Source: CAVTLG01 sp963802635 (GTDB taxonomy: Bacteria > Chloroflexota > Ktedonobacteria > Ktedonobacterales > Ktedonobacteraceae). Taken from it: a DNA stretch of 64,000 bases. Of the stretch, positions 37,158 to 46,313 are shown one piece after another. The DNA lies in assembly GCA_963802635.1 (NCBI GenBank), contig CAWDJJ010000001.1, positions 124,001-188,000 of the forward strand. Direction: 5' to 3'. The first letter of the stretch is position 1, and each line of letters begins with the position of its first letter. The position numbers were made by a program, and so were the translations under genes. The notes beneath the pieces are model-generated. The model was not told the origin of the DNA and ran no database searches. It saw only the letters and a list, made by a program, of their open reading frames with translations.

Positions 37158-37820
37158 ATGTCTCGTTCGACAACACTTACATTTACCTGTCCCTGTGACA
37201 ATACCTTTACCTGTCAGACCTATGATTATGTGAATGTAGCGCGCGATCCACAGTTGCGCTATGTTGTGCTGGCAGGCTTGCTGAATGTGACAACGTGCCC
37301 CAATTGTGGACGTCGTGCGGCTATCGCTAAGCCCTTCATTTACTCTGATCCCGATCATGATCTGCTGGCCTATGTGCATCCCCGGGCTGACGCTCCTGAA
37401 GATGCTCGTTTGTTTATACTGGAAAAGTTGCGCTCCGTCTACATGGATGCAGCAGGTATGCAAGAGCAGCAGGAAGAGGGGCAGAGTGGAGGCAATGGTC
37501 ATGGCGGACGTGTGGCGTCAGTCTCGCCATCGCAGGCCGGGGAAATGCCACCGTTGCAGGTGGTGTTTGGCGTGGATCAGCTAAATGAGCTGATTAACGC
37601 CGTACTCGAACCAGAGGAGCGTCTGGGACGGCTGGCGCTGAACACACAGAGTCGGAGTGAGGCGGAACGCGGGCAATTCCACGATATCACGCGCAAGCTG
37701 GCCTCAGAAATGGGTTGCTTCATTGAGGTAGAAGATCTACCCGATGAATACACGGTCTGGCTCTACGGATCACGCCGCCAGATAGGGGCCTTCGTACGCG
37801 AACTGGCTCCGCGAGGGTAA
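37158..37820 (+). CDS. CpXC-domain protein
   Basis: 220 residues from ATG 37158. The N-terminal 60-70 residues match the CpXC domain: FTCPCDNTFTCQTYDYVNVA, then VLAGLLNVTTCPNCGRRA, with CxC and CxxC pairs likely to hold a zinc ion. A Gly/Gln-rich linker (about 110-140) leads to a C-terminal helical region without a named family (VFGVDQLNELINAVLEPEER). The function is unknown. It is followed 5 bp later by a mogA-like gene, so the two probably form an operon. Confidence 0.85.
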   Translation: MSRSTTLTFTCPCDNTFTCQTYDYVNVARDPQLRYVVLAGLLNVTTCPNCGRRAAIAKPFIYSDPDHDLLAYVHPRADAPEDARLFILEKLRSVYMDAAGMQEQQEEGQSGGNGHGGRVASVSPSQAGEMPPLQVVFGVDQLNELINAVLEPEERLGRLALNTQSRSEAERGQFHDITRKLASEMGCFIEVEDLPDEYTVWLYGSRRQIGAFVRELAPRG

Positions 37821-37824
37821 TCGT

Positions 37825-38310
37825 ATGGTGACGATAGGCATACTCACGATCAGCGATGGCGCGGCCCGAGGTGAGCGCCAGGATCTGAGTGGGGAAACGA
37901 TTCGCTTACAGGTGAGTCAACTGCCAGATGCTGTTATCAGTGTGGCAGCCATTATTCCCGATGAGCAAGAGCAGATCGCAACTGTTTTGCGCGCATGGTC
38001 CGATGAAAGAAAGCTCAATCTGGTGCTTACAACCGGTGGCACTGGACTGGCTCCGCGTGATGTGACGCCAGAGGCGACAAAGGCGGTGATCGAGCGCGAA
38101 GCGCCGGGCATTGCCGAGGCACTGCGCACCATCAGTCTGCAATATACGCGGACCGCTATGCTCTCACGTGGTGTGGCTGGTGTGCGTGGTCACACATTGA
38201 TCATTAACCTGCCGGGTAGTCCTAAAGCCGTAAAAGAATGTCTGGAATATGTTTTGCCCGTTCTGCCGCACGCCATTGATCTGCTGATCGAGGGACCAAA
38301 GGAACATTAA
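37825..38310 (+). CDS. mog: Molybdopterin adenylyltransferase-like protein (MogA/MoaB)
   Basis: 161 residues. It activates molybdopterin with ATP before metal insertion in molybdenum-cofactor synthesis. Family motifs are complete: GILTISDGAARGERQDLSG, TTGGTGLAPRDVTPEATK and the substrate loop INLPGSPKAVKECLE. The length equals single-domain MogA/MoaB. ATG 37825 is 5 nt after the CpXC stop. No other cofactor genes are in the window, so pathway membership rests on homology. The MogA and MoaB families cannot be cleanly separated by eye. Confidence 0.92.
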   Translation: MVTIGILTISDGAARGERQDLSGETIRLQVSQLPDAVISVAAIIPDEQEQIATVLRAWSDERKLNLVLTTGGTGLAPRDVTPEATKAVIEREAPGIAEALRTISLQYTRTAMLSRGVAGVRGHTLIINLPGSPKAVKECLEYVLPVLPHAIDLLIEGPKEH

Positions 38311-38416
38311 ACAGCGATGTTCGCGTAGGGACAACCATAAGGGACGCGTTGCTCGGTTCCTATGCGAGTTCGTACTGGAGCTGAAGTGTTACGGGTATTA
38401 AGAGAGAAACGCACAT

Positions 38417-39295
38417 ATGTTCACCAGCTATAGGGGACATAATGATAATGTCTTTGCTGTAGCCTGGTCCCCTGATGGTCACGCCGTAGCTTCCGGTGGA
38501 CGTGACCGGACTGTACAGGTATGGGATGCCTCAACAGGTGCACACCTCCTCACTTTTCGTGAACATGCCCAGTGCCTGCTCTCTTTAGCCTGGTCGCCTG
38601 ACGCACAGACAATCGCGTCGGGCTGTACGCAGGGCCTCGTCTATGTGTGGTCCGCTAGCACTGGTGATATCATCAGCACGTATCGTAAGCACGTACGCTT
38701 TGTGCGCAGCGTAGCCTGGTCGCCTGATGGACAGTATATCGCTTCAGGCGGTGAGTACGGCGACAATACAGTTCAGGTATGGGAAGCCTTGAGTGGAAAA
38801 CACCTCTATACACATAGCAAACAATATCGCATCTTTGCGGCTCCCTGGTCCCCTCGGGAAGCCCTGATTGCCTCGGGCAGCTTTGATGGCAACGTTCAGG
38901 TATGGGAGGCGCTGAATGGCAGGCGGGTGAGCAGTTATCACGAGCACAATAGTCCCGTTTATGCGGTAGCGTGGTCTCCTGAAGGCACTATGCTTGTTTC
39001 TGGCGGACAGGATGCTATGGTACGTTGCTGGTCTGCATATACAGGTGCTACTATTTGCTGCTATCGGCAACATACGCAATCGGTGAAAGCGCTAGCCTGG
39101 TCGCCTGATGGAACGTTGATTGCCTCTGCTGGCGATGATGCAACGGTGCAGGTCTGGTCTGTTGCAACAGGTGAACGTGTTGCTCTGTATACTGGACATA
39201 AGAGCTGGGTACGTAGCCTGGCCTGGTCCCCAGATGGTGATACGGTTGCGTCGGCAAGCGAACGAACAGTACATATGTGGCGCTGGCATACGTAA
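38417..39295 (+). CDS. WD40 repeat protein (seven blades)
   Basis: 292 residues consisting entirely of seven WD40 repeats, each with a recognisable VAWSPDG or AWSPDG word, an ASGG-like turn and a closing VQVW. The blade count gives a single closed propeller. There is no signal peptide and no kinase or other catalytic domain, although such propellers are often fused to these. It is probably an intracellular interaction platform; the partner is unknown. The repeats are close in DNA sequence, so the gene may evolve by internal recombination. Confidence 0.9.
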   Translation: MFTSYRGHNDNVFAVAWSPDGHAVASGGRDRTVQVWDASTGAHLLTFREHAQCLLSLAWSPDAQTIASGCTQGLVYVWSASTGDIISTYRKHVRFVRSVAWSPDGQYIASGGEYGDNTVQVWEALSGKHLYTHSKQYRIFAAPWSPREALIASGSFDGNVQVWEALNGRRVSSYHEHNSPVYAVAWSPEGTMLVSGGQDAMVRCWSAYTGATICCYRQHTQSVKALAWSPDGTLIASAGDDATVQVWSVATGERVALYTGHKSWVRSLAWSPDGDTVASASERTVHMWRWHT

Positions 39296-39458
39296 CACTG
39301 GGTTAGCTGCTGGATCACCGCTACTGCTGTGGGACGTTGCCTTGCGTGAAATCCCGAGATGCTAGCAGTACTTGTTGTTACCACTTGCATGTATAGACAA
39401 TGAGTACTATCATACAGGGAACTGCGGAAGAACTATTTTGTTTATATTGGAGTGATGC

Positions 39459-40340
39459 ATGCTACATTTGTCTCTTGCTTACCTGATTGATCTAAGCTGG
39501 TTTCGTATAGGTCCTCCCTATATTTATATCAATATGAATCCGGTTATTTTCTCCCTGGGACCCCTGGCAGTGCGCTGGTATGGTTTGATGTATGTCGTTG
39601 GTATTCTCATTGGGTTGCAGGTCATCAAGGGTTATACCAGGCGTAAAGGTATCAGTGAGGAGAAAGTTTACCGTGTCGTCTGGTGGTGTATCGCGGCAGG
39701 ATTGCTTGGTGGACGGCTTTACTTTGTCGTTCAGCAGCCGGATCTGGTGAGCGATTATCTCTTGAAGCCGCAAAATATCCTGGCAACGTGGGAGGGTGGC
39801 ATGGCCTTTTTTGGAGCCATCTTCTTAGTCATCCCCACGCTGATCTGGCGTGCTAAAGTCGAACGTCTCAACCCGCTGGTACTCATTGATGCCGGTGTAT
39901 TGTTTGCGGCTGCAGGACAGATCTTTGGGCGTATCGGTAATCTAATCAATGGCGACATCATTGGCTACGTCAGTCCACAAGTACCCTGGTCGACCGTCTA
40001 TCAAAATCCCAATAGCTGGGCCTGTCTGGTACCCTCTACCTGTGATGTACCGGTGCAACCGGCAGCAGGTTATGAATTGCTCACGAACCTTGTACTGCTG
40101 GCGGTGATGCTCTATTTATCACGTCGCCTGGCCCGTCCAGGTATCCTCATGCTGGTCTATCTGTTTAGCTATTGCGTGACGCAATTCCTGATTTTCTTTA
40201 CTCGTGATAACACGGTTGTAAGCTTCCTTGGACTGAACTGGGGTTTGAAGCAGGCGCAATGGACTTCATTGGTCGTTTTTATTGCGCTGTTGCCAATAAC
40301 CTACTGGGTACTGCGCAACTCGCAGCCGATCTGCCGGTGA
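39459..40340 (+). CDS. lgt: Prolipoprotein diacylglyceryl transferase
   Basis: 293 residues, ATG 39459 behind GGAG. An inner-membrane enzyme that moves diacylglycerol from phosphatidylglycerol to the lipobox cysteine of prolipoproteins. Seven hydrophobic helices are visible, with the conserved RWYGLMYVVG, WEGGMAFFG and signature GRIGNLINGD. The frame stops just after the last helix (LRNSQPICR). The +1 frame is open across that stop and runs into the acidic repeat ORF at 40369, so the true C-terminus may be an acidic tail of the kind seen in actinobacterial Lgt. Confidence 0.95.
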   Translation: MLHLSLAYLIDLSWFRIGPPYIYINMNPVIFSLGPLAVRWYGLMYVVGILIGLQVIKGYTRRKGISEEKVYRVVWWCIAAGLLGGRLYFVVQQPDLVSDYLLKPQNILATWEGGMAFFGAIFLVIPTLIWRAKVERLNPLVLIDAGVLFAAAGQIFGRIGNLINGDIIGYVSPQVPWSTVYQNPNSWACLVPSTCDVPVQPAAGYELLTNLVLLAVMLYLSRRLARPGILMLVYLFSYCVTQFLIFFTRDNTVVSFLGLNWGLKQAQWTSLVVFIALLPITYWVLRNSQPICR

Positions 40341-40368
40341 GGTTGCTGCTACGTATGGTATACCACAA

Positions 40369-40599
40369 GTGTCTCAGGATGAACCAGAGCCAGCGGCAGA
40401 CGTAGCCGAGGGTGAAGATCAAAGCGCCGAGCTAGCGGCAAATCTAGCCGAGGGTGAAGATCAAAGCGCCGAGCTAGCGGCAAGTGTTGCCGAGGGTGAA
40501 GATCAAAGCGCCGACGAGGAAACGGCTGATCAGGAGAGTGAGCAAAGCACTGCTACGGAACCTGACCAAGGCGAAGTTGCCGTAGACACACTCGAATAG
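40369..40599 (+). CDS. Acidic repeat ORF, possibly the displaced C-terminal tail of Lgt
   Basis: 76 codons from a GTG with no ribosome site, rich in Glu, Asp, Ala and Gln, with three copies of a 14-residue unit (AEGEDQSAELAAN plus one). The same frame is open upstream into the lgt 3' end (RSRSAGEVAATYGIPQ), in +1 relative to lgt. This suggests either an independent small acidic protein or, more likely, the Lgt tail separated by a one-base shift. Confidence 0.45.
   Translation: MSQDEPEPAADVAEGEDQSAELAANLAEGEDQSAELAASVAEGEDQSADEETADQESEQSTATEPDQGEVAVDTLE
40407..40514 (+). repeat. 42-bp tandem repeat (about 2.6 copies)
   Basis: The unit GCCGAGGGTGAAGATCAAAG plus 22 more bases repeats in frame with nearly no sequence difference. 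It encodes the 14-residue acidic unit of the overlapping ORF. Near-identity suggests recent expansion and possible length variation between strains. Confidence 0.85.
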
Positions 40600-40615
40600 G
40601 AACGTTCCTTGATTT

Positions 40616-41908
40616 CTACACAGTGGGCGTCGAATTTGACTGAGGTCCTGTGGTAGGAGTAGGTGTAGACTGAGAGTTGTTCAGTTGGGCCTTCTCGTCC
40701 GCAATCTTCCGCTGTAACGCGCGTAGATATGCCTGGGCACCATCAAGATCAGTTTGCGTGACTGTATTGAGCTTTTTGGGCAGTAGTGAGACCTGACTCG
40801 CCCACGCTTCGAGCACGCTTTGAATGGCCTGGAGCGTAGCGTTATCTTGATAAATAGTCGCCAGCGCGCTACGAGCCGTTTTGAATGCGCTAAGCATCGT
40901 ATTCAGGAAATCTTGTGCCACGGCAGAACCAAACTTGACGATGGGTGAAACAAAGGCATCATAGGCTGTACGCGTCAGGCTAGCGGCAGCGATGGCACCA
41001 TCCAACGAAAAACCCTCTAAACTATCCAGGGCGTCTACCAATTCTTTGCGAGCCTGGTTAGCTCCTTGCGTCACACCTTTATTGAAAGCATCCTGTACTT
41101 GATGCTCGACGGTCGATCCTGCGTTATTGAGTACTTCGGGCACTTTTGGCGTAAGCTCGTAAGCGGCAACACCGATGCCCGCAACTGCGGCAACCCCTGC
41201 TCCGAACAGGAGTCCGCGCCGTGAAAGTTTGTGTTTCTTTTTTAGGCGTCCTACCGGGGGTTGCTGATCTTCCTCATATTCATATTCCTCGTCGGCGTAA
41301 TCATCGCCTGCAACTTCTTCATACTGGCGACTACGCTCGTTATGCTCCGGCCTGCGTGTGACCTTCCCTTGCCGGGTGCGCAGTGGGGGAGGCGATTGAA
41401 CAGGAGGTGGGGGCATATAATCCGCGCGGTCGTCAAGCTCCTCCTCCTCATCAAAATCAGCGGCGGCATAATCTTGCCAGAGTTCGCGCTCATCGGTCTC
41501 CTCGGGCAGCTTACGCGTCGCGGATGGATACTGTTGGATGAGGCGACCACTGCGTGAGGCATACTGTCGGCTCTGAAAAATCTCTCCATCGGTTTCTTCA
41601 TAAGAAGATTGATAAGGATCTCTTCTGGTAGATTTAATAAGCTCTGTATCCGGGGCTTGTTCTTCAGGAGCATGGGTTTTACTGGCAATAATGCTTTGAC
41701 GCAGGAGCTGCCGCGTCCGGCGTGGATCGGGACGTTGCACCAACAATGTACTGGATCTGCTCGTGGTTTCACCACGGTTCGAAGACCAACTCTCCGTTTG
41801 CCCACTCTGGCTCTGTCCCGCACGGCTACGGAGTGGATTGTAATCGTAGCCGTATTGGCGTCCCGGGCTTTTACGATATGTCCTTCGTTCCAAATGATCC
41901 TTTTGCAT
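40616..41908 (-). CDS. Membrane-anchored protein with long disordered N-terminus
   Basis: 430 residues, ATG 41908 behind GAGGGA. Residues 1-225 are low-complexity and charged (Arg/Ser/Gln-rich, then Asp/Glu-rich with PPPPVQSPPP) and probably disordered. At about 230 a KLSRRGLLFGAGVAAVAGIG segment resembles a twin-arginine signal or a membrane anchor, but it is internal. The remaining 170 residues are helical (VEHQVQDAFNKGVTQGANQA) and end in a Thr/Pro/Ser-rich tail. It may be a bitopic envelope protein. No family is recognised. Confidence 0.65.
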   Translation of the reverse strand: MQKDHLERRTYRKSPGRQYGYDYNPLRSRAGQSQSGQTESWSSNRGETTSRSSTLLVQRPDPRRTRQLLRQSIIASKTHAPEEQAPDTELIKSTRRDPYQSSYEETDGEIFQSRQYASRSGRLIQQYPSATRKLPEETDERELWQDYAAADFDEEEELDDRADYMPPPPVQSPPPLRTRQGKVTRRPEHNERSRQYEEVAGDDYADEEYEYEEDQQPPVGRLKKKHKLSRRGLLFGAGVAAVAGIGVAAYELTPKVPEVLNNAGSTVEHQVQDAFNKGVTQGANQARKELVDALDSLEGFSLDGAIAAASLTRTAYDAFVSPIVKFGSAVAQDFLNTMLSAFKTARSALATIYQDNATLQAIQSVLEAWASQVSLLPKKLNTVTQTDLDGAQAYLRALQRKIADEKAQLNNSQSTPTPTTGPQSNSTPTV

Positions 41909-42414
41909 ATGTCCCTCTACTTCTCCTGAGATAGTTTCTTCAAAAGCACGCCTTGCTCTGCTTGCGGGCTGTTTCAGATACTCTCTATGCTTACCCAGAT
42001 CTGGTCTATGGGCGCTTTCATGTCCCTTGAAGCAAGTAACTCATGCCACCTATTTTACACTACTTTTGCCATTTTCGTCCACTTTGGCACTCCACGTCCC
42101 GTTGGGACGGGCTTATAAGCAACGTCGCTGGCGTGGCCTGTCTCCGATGAGGCTGTATTGTCACTTGTAACTTTCGTTCGCACCAGATTGTGGCTTTCGT
42201 CTGCACTGGCTGCAAATGAAAGATGAGATCAGCCATGCGGCCAACATTGTGGCAAAGGACATATCTTCCATTTGCACTAGCAAGTGTGGATTCAACCAAA
42301 TTCAAGTAAAATAGTACAATCCACATAGTTGCCTCGGTGCCGCTATTAGCGTATACTTGAGTTCTACTACGCCTAGCCAAAAGATTGAAGGATGAATAGT
42401 TTAGGTTGGTGTTC
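41909..42414. other. Intergenic region between divergent genes
   Basis: About 505 bp between the membrane-anchored protein (minus) and the TIR-TPR gene (plus), so it contains two promoters. A 118-codon minus-strand frame (42060-42416) has no ribosome site and an unconvincing composition, so I do not call it. No repeat family is present. Confidence 0.35.
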
Positions 42415-44901
42415 ATGCCAGTACAAATTTTCTTCTGTTATGCTCGTAAGGACAAAGCTCTACGGGATGAACTGGAAAAATACCTTGCCACGATGAAGCG
42501 ATTAGAACAAATTGCGAGTTGGTATGACCAAGAGATCAGTGCCGGTAAAGTTTGGTTGCAAGAAATTGACGCGAGGCTTAACACTGCCGATATTATCCTG
42601 TTATTGATTAGTCCTAGCTTCATTTCCTCCGACTACTGCTATAGCATAGAAATGAAACGGGCGCTAGAACGGCACGAACAAGGAGAAGCAAGGGCCATCC
42701 CTATTCTTCTCCGTCCCGTTGATTGGGCAAATACTCCATTTAGCAAGCTACAACTCCTCCCTACAGAAGGTAAACCAATCACCAAATGGCGTCATAGAGG
42801 TGATGCATTTTTAGATATTGTCAATGGTATCCGCAAGGTAGCAAATGAAGTGGGCCTCGATCAGCAAATCGCCAAGGGCCATCATTATTACGAACTTGCT
42901 CGATATGGTGAGGCGTTGGGAGCCTATGAACAAGCCCTCCAGCTTGATCCTGCTAACGTTCTCCTGTATACATATCGGAGCAATGTCCTCTATAAAATGC
43001 AACGATATGATGAAGCGTTACTTGCCTCTGAGGAGGCTATTCAACTTGATCCAAATTGTGCTGACAGCTATATCTCTCAAGGTAAGGCTCTTTTCAACCT
43101 CAAACGATATGGTGAAGCACTTGTAGTGTGTGAGCGAGCGCTTCAACTCAATCCAAACAGCATTGATGCACATTTCCTCAAAGGAGAAATACTAAAGGAG
43201 CTTCGTCGGTATGAGGACGCTTTAGCAGTTTGTGACTATGTTCTTCAGCGTGCTTCCGATCAAGGTAAGGTATTCGTTTTTAAGGGAGACGTTCTCTTCT
43301 TTCTTAACCGTTTTGCAGAAGCTCTAAATTCTTACAAACAAGCGTTAGAGCATGATTTAGCCAATAGCCCTATTTATATCAAACAAGGTGTTGTGCTACT
43401 GTTTCTTGATTGTTACGACGAGGCATTAATGGCATTTGAACAAGCAATACAGCTCGACCCGAAAAATGTTCAAGCATATAGAGGAAAAGGAGATGCGCTT
43501 GAGGCAATGCAAAAGTATAAAGAAGCCTTGCGAGCCTACGAGCACGCACTTCAGATAGATCCGAAGGACGTGATCACGTTGCGAGACAAAGGGGAGATGC
43601 TTCATGCCCTTGAGCGTTTTGAAGAAGCGCTAGTTGCTTACGAGCAGGCTCTTGAACTGGAAAAGAATGATGTTCACCTCTATAATTTCAAGGGTCGATC
43701 ATTAGGCGCGCTTCGACGGTATGATGAGGCATTGAGGGCCTATGAACAAGCCGAGCGTATTGACCCTACACTCGTTGACTACAACGGTAAGGGAATTGCA
43801 TTGCACGCACTGAAACGCTACGAAGAAGCCCTACTAGACTTTGAGCAAGCTATTGAAAGAGACCCCCAGAACGCGGATACATATGCCTTTAAGAGCACAG
43901 TACTTCGTGTTCTGGAACGTCATACAGAAGCCTTAGAAGCTCTCGAAAAAGCTTATCAGCTAGATCAAAAGGAGGATTTTCTTTATGGGGAAAAAAGTGC
44001 AATTCTTCATGGTCTTGGTCGGTTTGAAGAAGCTTTGGGTACATGTGAACATGATATTCGTCTGAATCCAAGAAGTGCAAATGCTTATGTTGGGAAAGGA
44101 CAGATATTAATGAGATTAGGGCGATTCCTGGAGGCTCTGACCGCTTTTGAACAGGCTATTCGCCTCGACACGAAATATGCATTTGCATATACTGGTAAAG
44201 GGAGAGCACTGTCTTGCCTTGGCAAACATAGGGAAGCCTTACGAGCCTTCGAGCAAGCCCTTCAAAGAGATCCACAGGATGCAGTGGCATATATATATAA
44301 AGGGAATACGCTTCTTGTTGATCTAGAACGGTGCGAGGAGGCATTGGAAATTTATAAGCGAGCTATTGCACTTGATCCCCATTGTATTGAAGCATATCTT
44401 TTTAAAGGGATAGCCTTAGCTAAGTTGAAGAAATATGAAGAGGCAAATCTTACTTATGAAGTAGCTATAGAAATAGACTCCGATAATGCTAAATTATGGT
44501 CTTTTAAGGCGGATACGCTATATGAGCTTGAGCGTTATGAAGAATCCGTTGCAGCATATGAGTGTGCATTGCAAATTGAGCCGTCTCATGCAAATGCGTT
44601 GAATGGGAAAGGCTTAGCTTTGCGTTGTCTTCATCTAAATGAGGAGGCTTTAGCCGTTTTTACGCAGGCGATCCAGATCAAACCAGATGATGGTCTATTT
44701 TATGATAATCAAGGACTTACACTGCGAGACCTCAACCGCCATGAAGAAGCTTTGTCTGCGTTTAGGTCTGCAATCCAACTTGATCCCAAGGATGGTGAAG
44801 CATGGTTTCACCGAGGGGAACAGGCCGAAATACTGGGAAAAGCAGAAGAGGCTAAGCAAGCATATAGAAAAGCCTATCAATTAGGCTATAAGGAAGTGTA
44901 A
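42415..44901 (+). CDS. TIR-domain protein with about 19-20 tetratricopeptide repeats
   Basis: 828 residues from ATG 42415; TTG and GTG lie just upstream in frame. The TIR domain (TIR_2 type, residues 2-130) begins FFCYARKDKALRDELEKYL and continues LLLISPSFISSDYC with the candidate catalytic Glu in YSIEMKRAL. From about residue 145 to the end run tandem TPRs (each with a GEALGAYEQALQLDP-like helix pair). There is no STAND ATPase between. TIR domains of this type can cleave NAD and act in phage defence or signalling. The TPR array would be the sensor or scaffold. No partner gene is adjacent. Confidence 0.9.
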   Translation: MPVQIFFCYARKDKALRDELEKYLATMKRLEQIASWYDQEISAGKVWLQEIDARLNTADIILLLISPSFISSDYCYSIEMKRALERHEQGEARAIPILLRPVDWANTPFSKLQLLPTEGKPITKWRHRGDAFLDIVNGIRKVANEVGLDQQIAKGHHYYELARYGEALGAYEQALQLDPANVLLYTYRSNVLYKMQRYDEALLASEEAIQLDPNCADSYISQGKALFNLKRYGEALVVCERALQLNPNSIDAHFLKGEILKELRRYEDALAVCDYVLQRASDQGKVFVFKGDVLFFLNRFAEALNSYKQALEHDLANSPIYIKQGVVLLFLDCYDEALMAFEQAIQLDPKNVQAYRGKGDALEAMQKYKEALRAYEHALQIDPKDVITLRDKGEMLHALERFEEALVAYEQALELEKNDVHLYNFKGRSLGALRRYDEALRAYEQAERIDPTLVDYNGKGIALHALKRYEEALLDFEQAIERDPQNADTYAFKSTVLRVLERHTEALEALEKAYQLDQKEDFLYGEKSAILHGLGRFEEALGTCEHDIRLNPRSANAYVGKGQILMRLGRFLEALTAFEQAIRLDTKYAFAYTGKGRALSCLGKHREALRAFEQALQRDPQDAVAYIYKGNTLLVDLERCEEALEIYKRAIALDPHCIEAYLFKGIALAKLKKYEEANLTYEVAIEIDSDNAKLWSFKADTLYELERYEESVAAYECALQIEPSHANALNGKGLALRCLHLNEEALAVFTQAIQIKPDDGLFYDNQGLTLRDLNRHEEALSAFRSAIQLDPKDGEAWFHRGEQAEILGKAEEAKQAYRKAYQLGYKEV

Positions 44902-45175
44902 CTTCATATTGGGCTAGCCCATTAATGAACCTACTCGTTTGTAGATGATCCGCTGTACTAGATAGAGAATTGAATTTTCTCAATGTGACACAAAGGCGCA
45001 AGGAATGCTTGTATCCTTGCAAGGACACCTACAATACCCTCTCTAACATTCGCACTTCTTCACCTTTTCTTCACCGTTTTCTCCATGAGCTTGTATACTA
45101 GGTTGCATCACAATATATAGATAGATGAGAATATATGGACTCATCTTTATTTTCTCTATGTGGAAGAAGGGAATC

Positions 45176-45769
45176 ATGTATTACAATCAACCTCCAGTGT
45201 CTCTTGTTCGACCACTCCCCCACCAGCGATTTATAGCATGGTTTCGACGCCGTAACCCGGTAGCAAGACTTGGTATCGGCTGTTTGTCATTACTGCTTGT
45301 CGGCTCATTTTGCATGTGCTCGGCTACGGTCGGAGCTGCGAGTCAGCCGCCAGCACAATCAACACCTGTGGCTCATATCGCAGCCACAACAATATCAGCA
45401 AAGCTGAAACCAACCCCCACAGCAAAGCCAACACCGCGCCCAAAGCCAACTCCCAAACCTACACCAGTCCCGCCCACTCCGACACCAATTCCACCAACCC
45501 CTACACCAGTCCCAACACAGCCACCAGCTCCAGCATGCAGCGGCACCCAGGTCGATGGTACCTGCTATAGCACCGATCCGGCGGGAGGCAGCCTAGTCTA
45601 TAGTCCCGCCGCAGACTTTTGTGACTACGTTGCCTGTGTCTCAACGTTCTGGGTGGACACACGTGGCTATGTGGTGGAATGCAACAATGGGGAATATTCG
45701 CATTCGGGCGGTATCAGCGGCGCATGTTCGCGCGATGGCGGTGTGGCTGCTGCGGTGTATCAGCATTAG
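45176..45769 (+). CDS. Exported protein with Pro/Thr linker and DUF3761-like C-terminus
   Basis: 197 residues from ATG 45176, after GAAGGGA. A basic patch (WFRRRNP) precedes one hydrophobic helix (about 33-55, LGIGCLSLLLVGSFCMC), then a Lys/Pro/Thr repeat linker (PTPRPKPTPKPTPVPPTPTP) of about 50 residues that would span the cell wall. The C-terminal domain has six or more Cys; ECNNGEYSHSGGISGACSRD followed by GGV matches the DUF3761 pattern. It is probably an extracytoplasmic, disulfide-stabilised domain of unknown function. It is followed 14 bp later by a small basic gene. Confidence 0.75.
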   Translation: MYYNQPPVSLVRPLPHQRFIAWFRRRNPVARLGIGCLSLLLVGSFCMCSATVGAASQPPAQSTPVAHIAATTISAKLKPTPTAKPTPRPKPTPKPTPVPPTPTPIPPTPTPVPTQPPAPACSGTQVDGTCYSTDPAGGSLVYSPAADFCDYVACVSTFWVDTRGYVVECNNGEYSHSGGISGACSRDGGVAAAVYQH

Positions 45770-45783
45770 AAAGGACTTCTTCT

Positions 45784-45981
45784 ATGAGATTTGGATTTCG
45801 CATACCGTCACTGAAAAAGAGCTTGTCTGCTAGGTTTTCACTCAAGCGTGCAATCCGGGCAAAAGTCAGGGTTCCTCGTGGCATGGGCTTCCTGACTAAC
45901 CCTAAACGAGCAGCCTATAATAGGATCTACAACCGAACCACTATCGGCATACGAAAAAGGCGAAAGAAAGCGAGAAGGTAA
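45784..45981 (+). CDS. Small basic conserved hypothetical protein
   Basis: 65 residues from ATG 45784, 8 nt after AAAGGA. It is strongly basic. The core GFRIPSLKKSLSARFSLKR and the later PRGMGFLTNPKRAAYNRIYN with RTT resemble a short conserved family I have seen in mobile and phage-linked contexts; the function is unknown to me. It follows the DUF3761-like gene on the same strand and is closed by the terminator at 46015-46048. Confidence 0.7.
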   Translation: MRFGFRIPSLKKSLSARFSLKRAIRAKVRVPRGMGFLTNPKRAAYNRIYNRTTIGIRKRRKKARR

Positions 45982-46014
45982 AAATCTCTGTCTTCATGGC
46001 AGAACACCACGAGC

Positions 46015-46048
46015 AAATACGTAGCTAATCACTGGCTACGTATTTTTT
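46015..46048 (+). terminator. Rho-independent terminator
   Basis: Perfect 11-bp arms (AAATACGTAGC and GCTACGTATTT, 9-nt loop) running into a T-tract. Strong classical terminator after the small basic gene. Confidence 0.9.
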
Positions 46049-46313
46049 TACACTTTTTCCTGAGGTGTAGAGGAAAGTTAGGACTTTTATCCTCTGTTGA
46101 TAGATGCGATTTAGCATATATGAGACAATGAGACCTCCTGGTTATGCCTTCTATCATATGTTTAGTAGAATGTTCTAGTGCTACTCCTTGCATCTGTGAA
46201 CATTATCTCTTTTCGTATCTCTAGGGGCTTTGTTCTAATTTGCGATAGGTATAGGCTATGCTATAATGTGTAGCAGTATAATCTCGCCTGAAGGCCAAAA
46301 GGAGTAACTCGGT

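Noticed and set aside
40407..40514. 42-bp tandem repeats as a CRISPR array
   Set aside because: Units are contiguous, in frame and encode a repeated acidic peptide; there are no spacers.
42060..42416. 118-codon minus-strand ORF before the TIR-TPR gene
   Set aside because: No ribosome site and no conserved pattern; the region is better read as promoter DNA.
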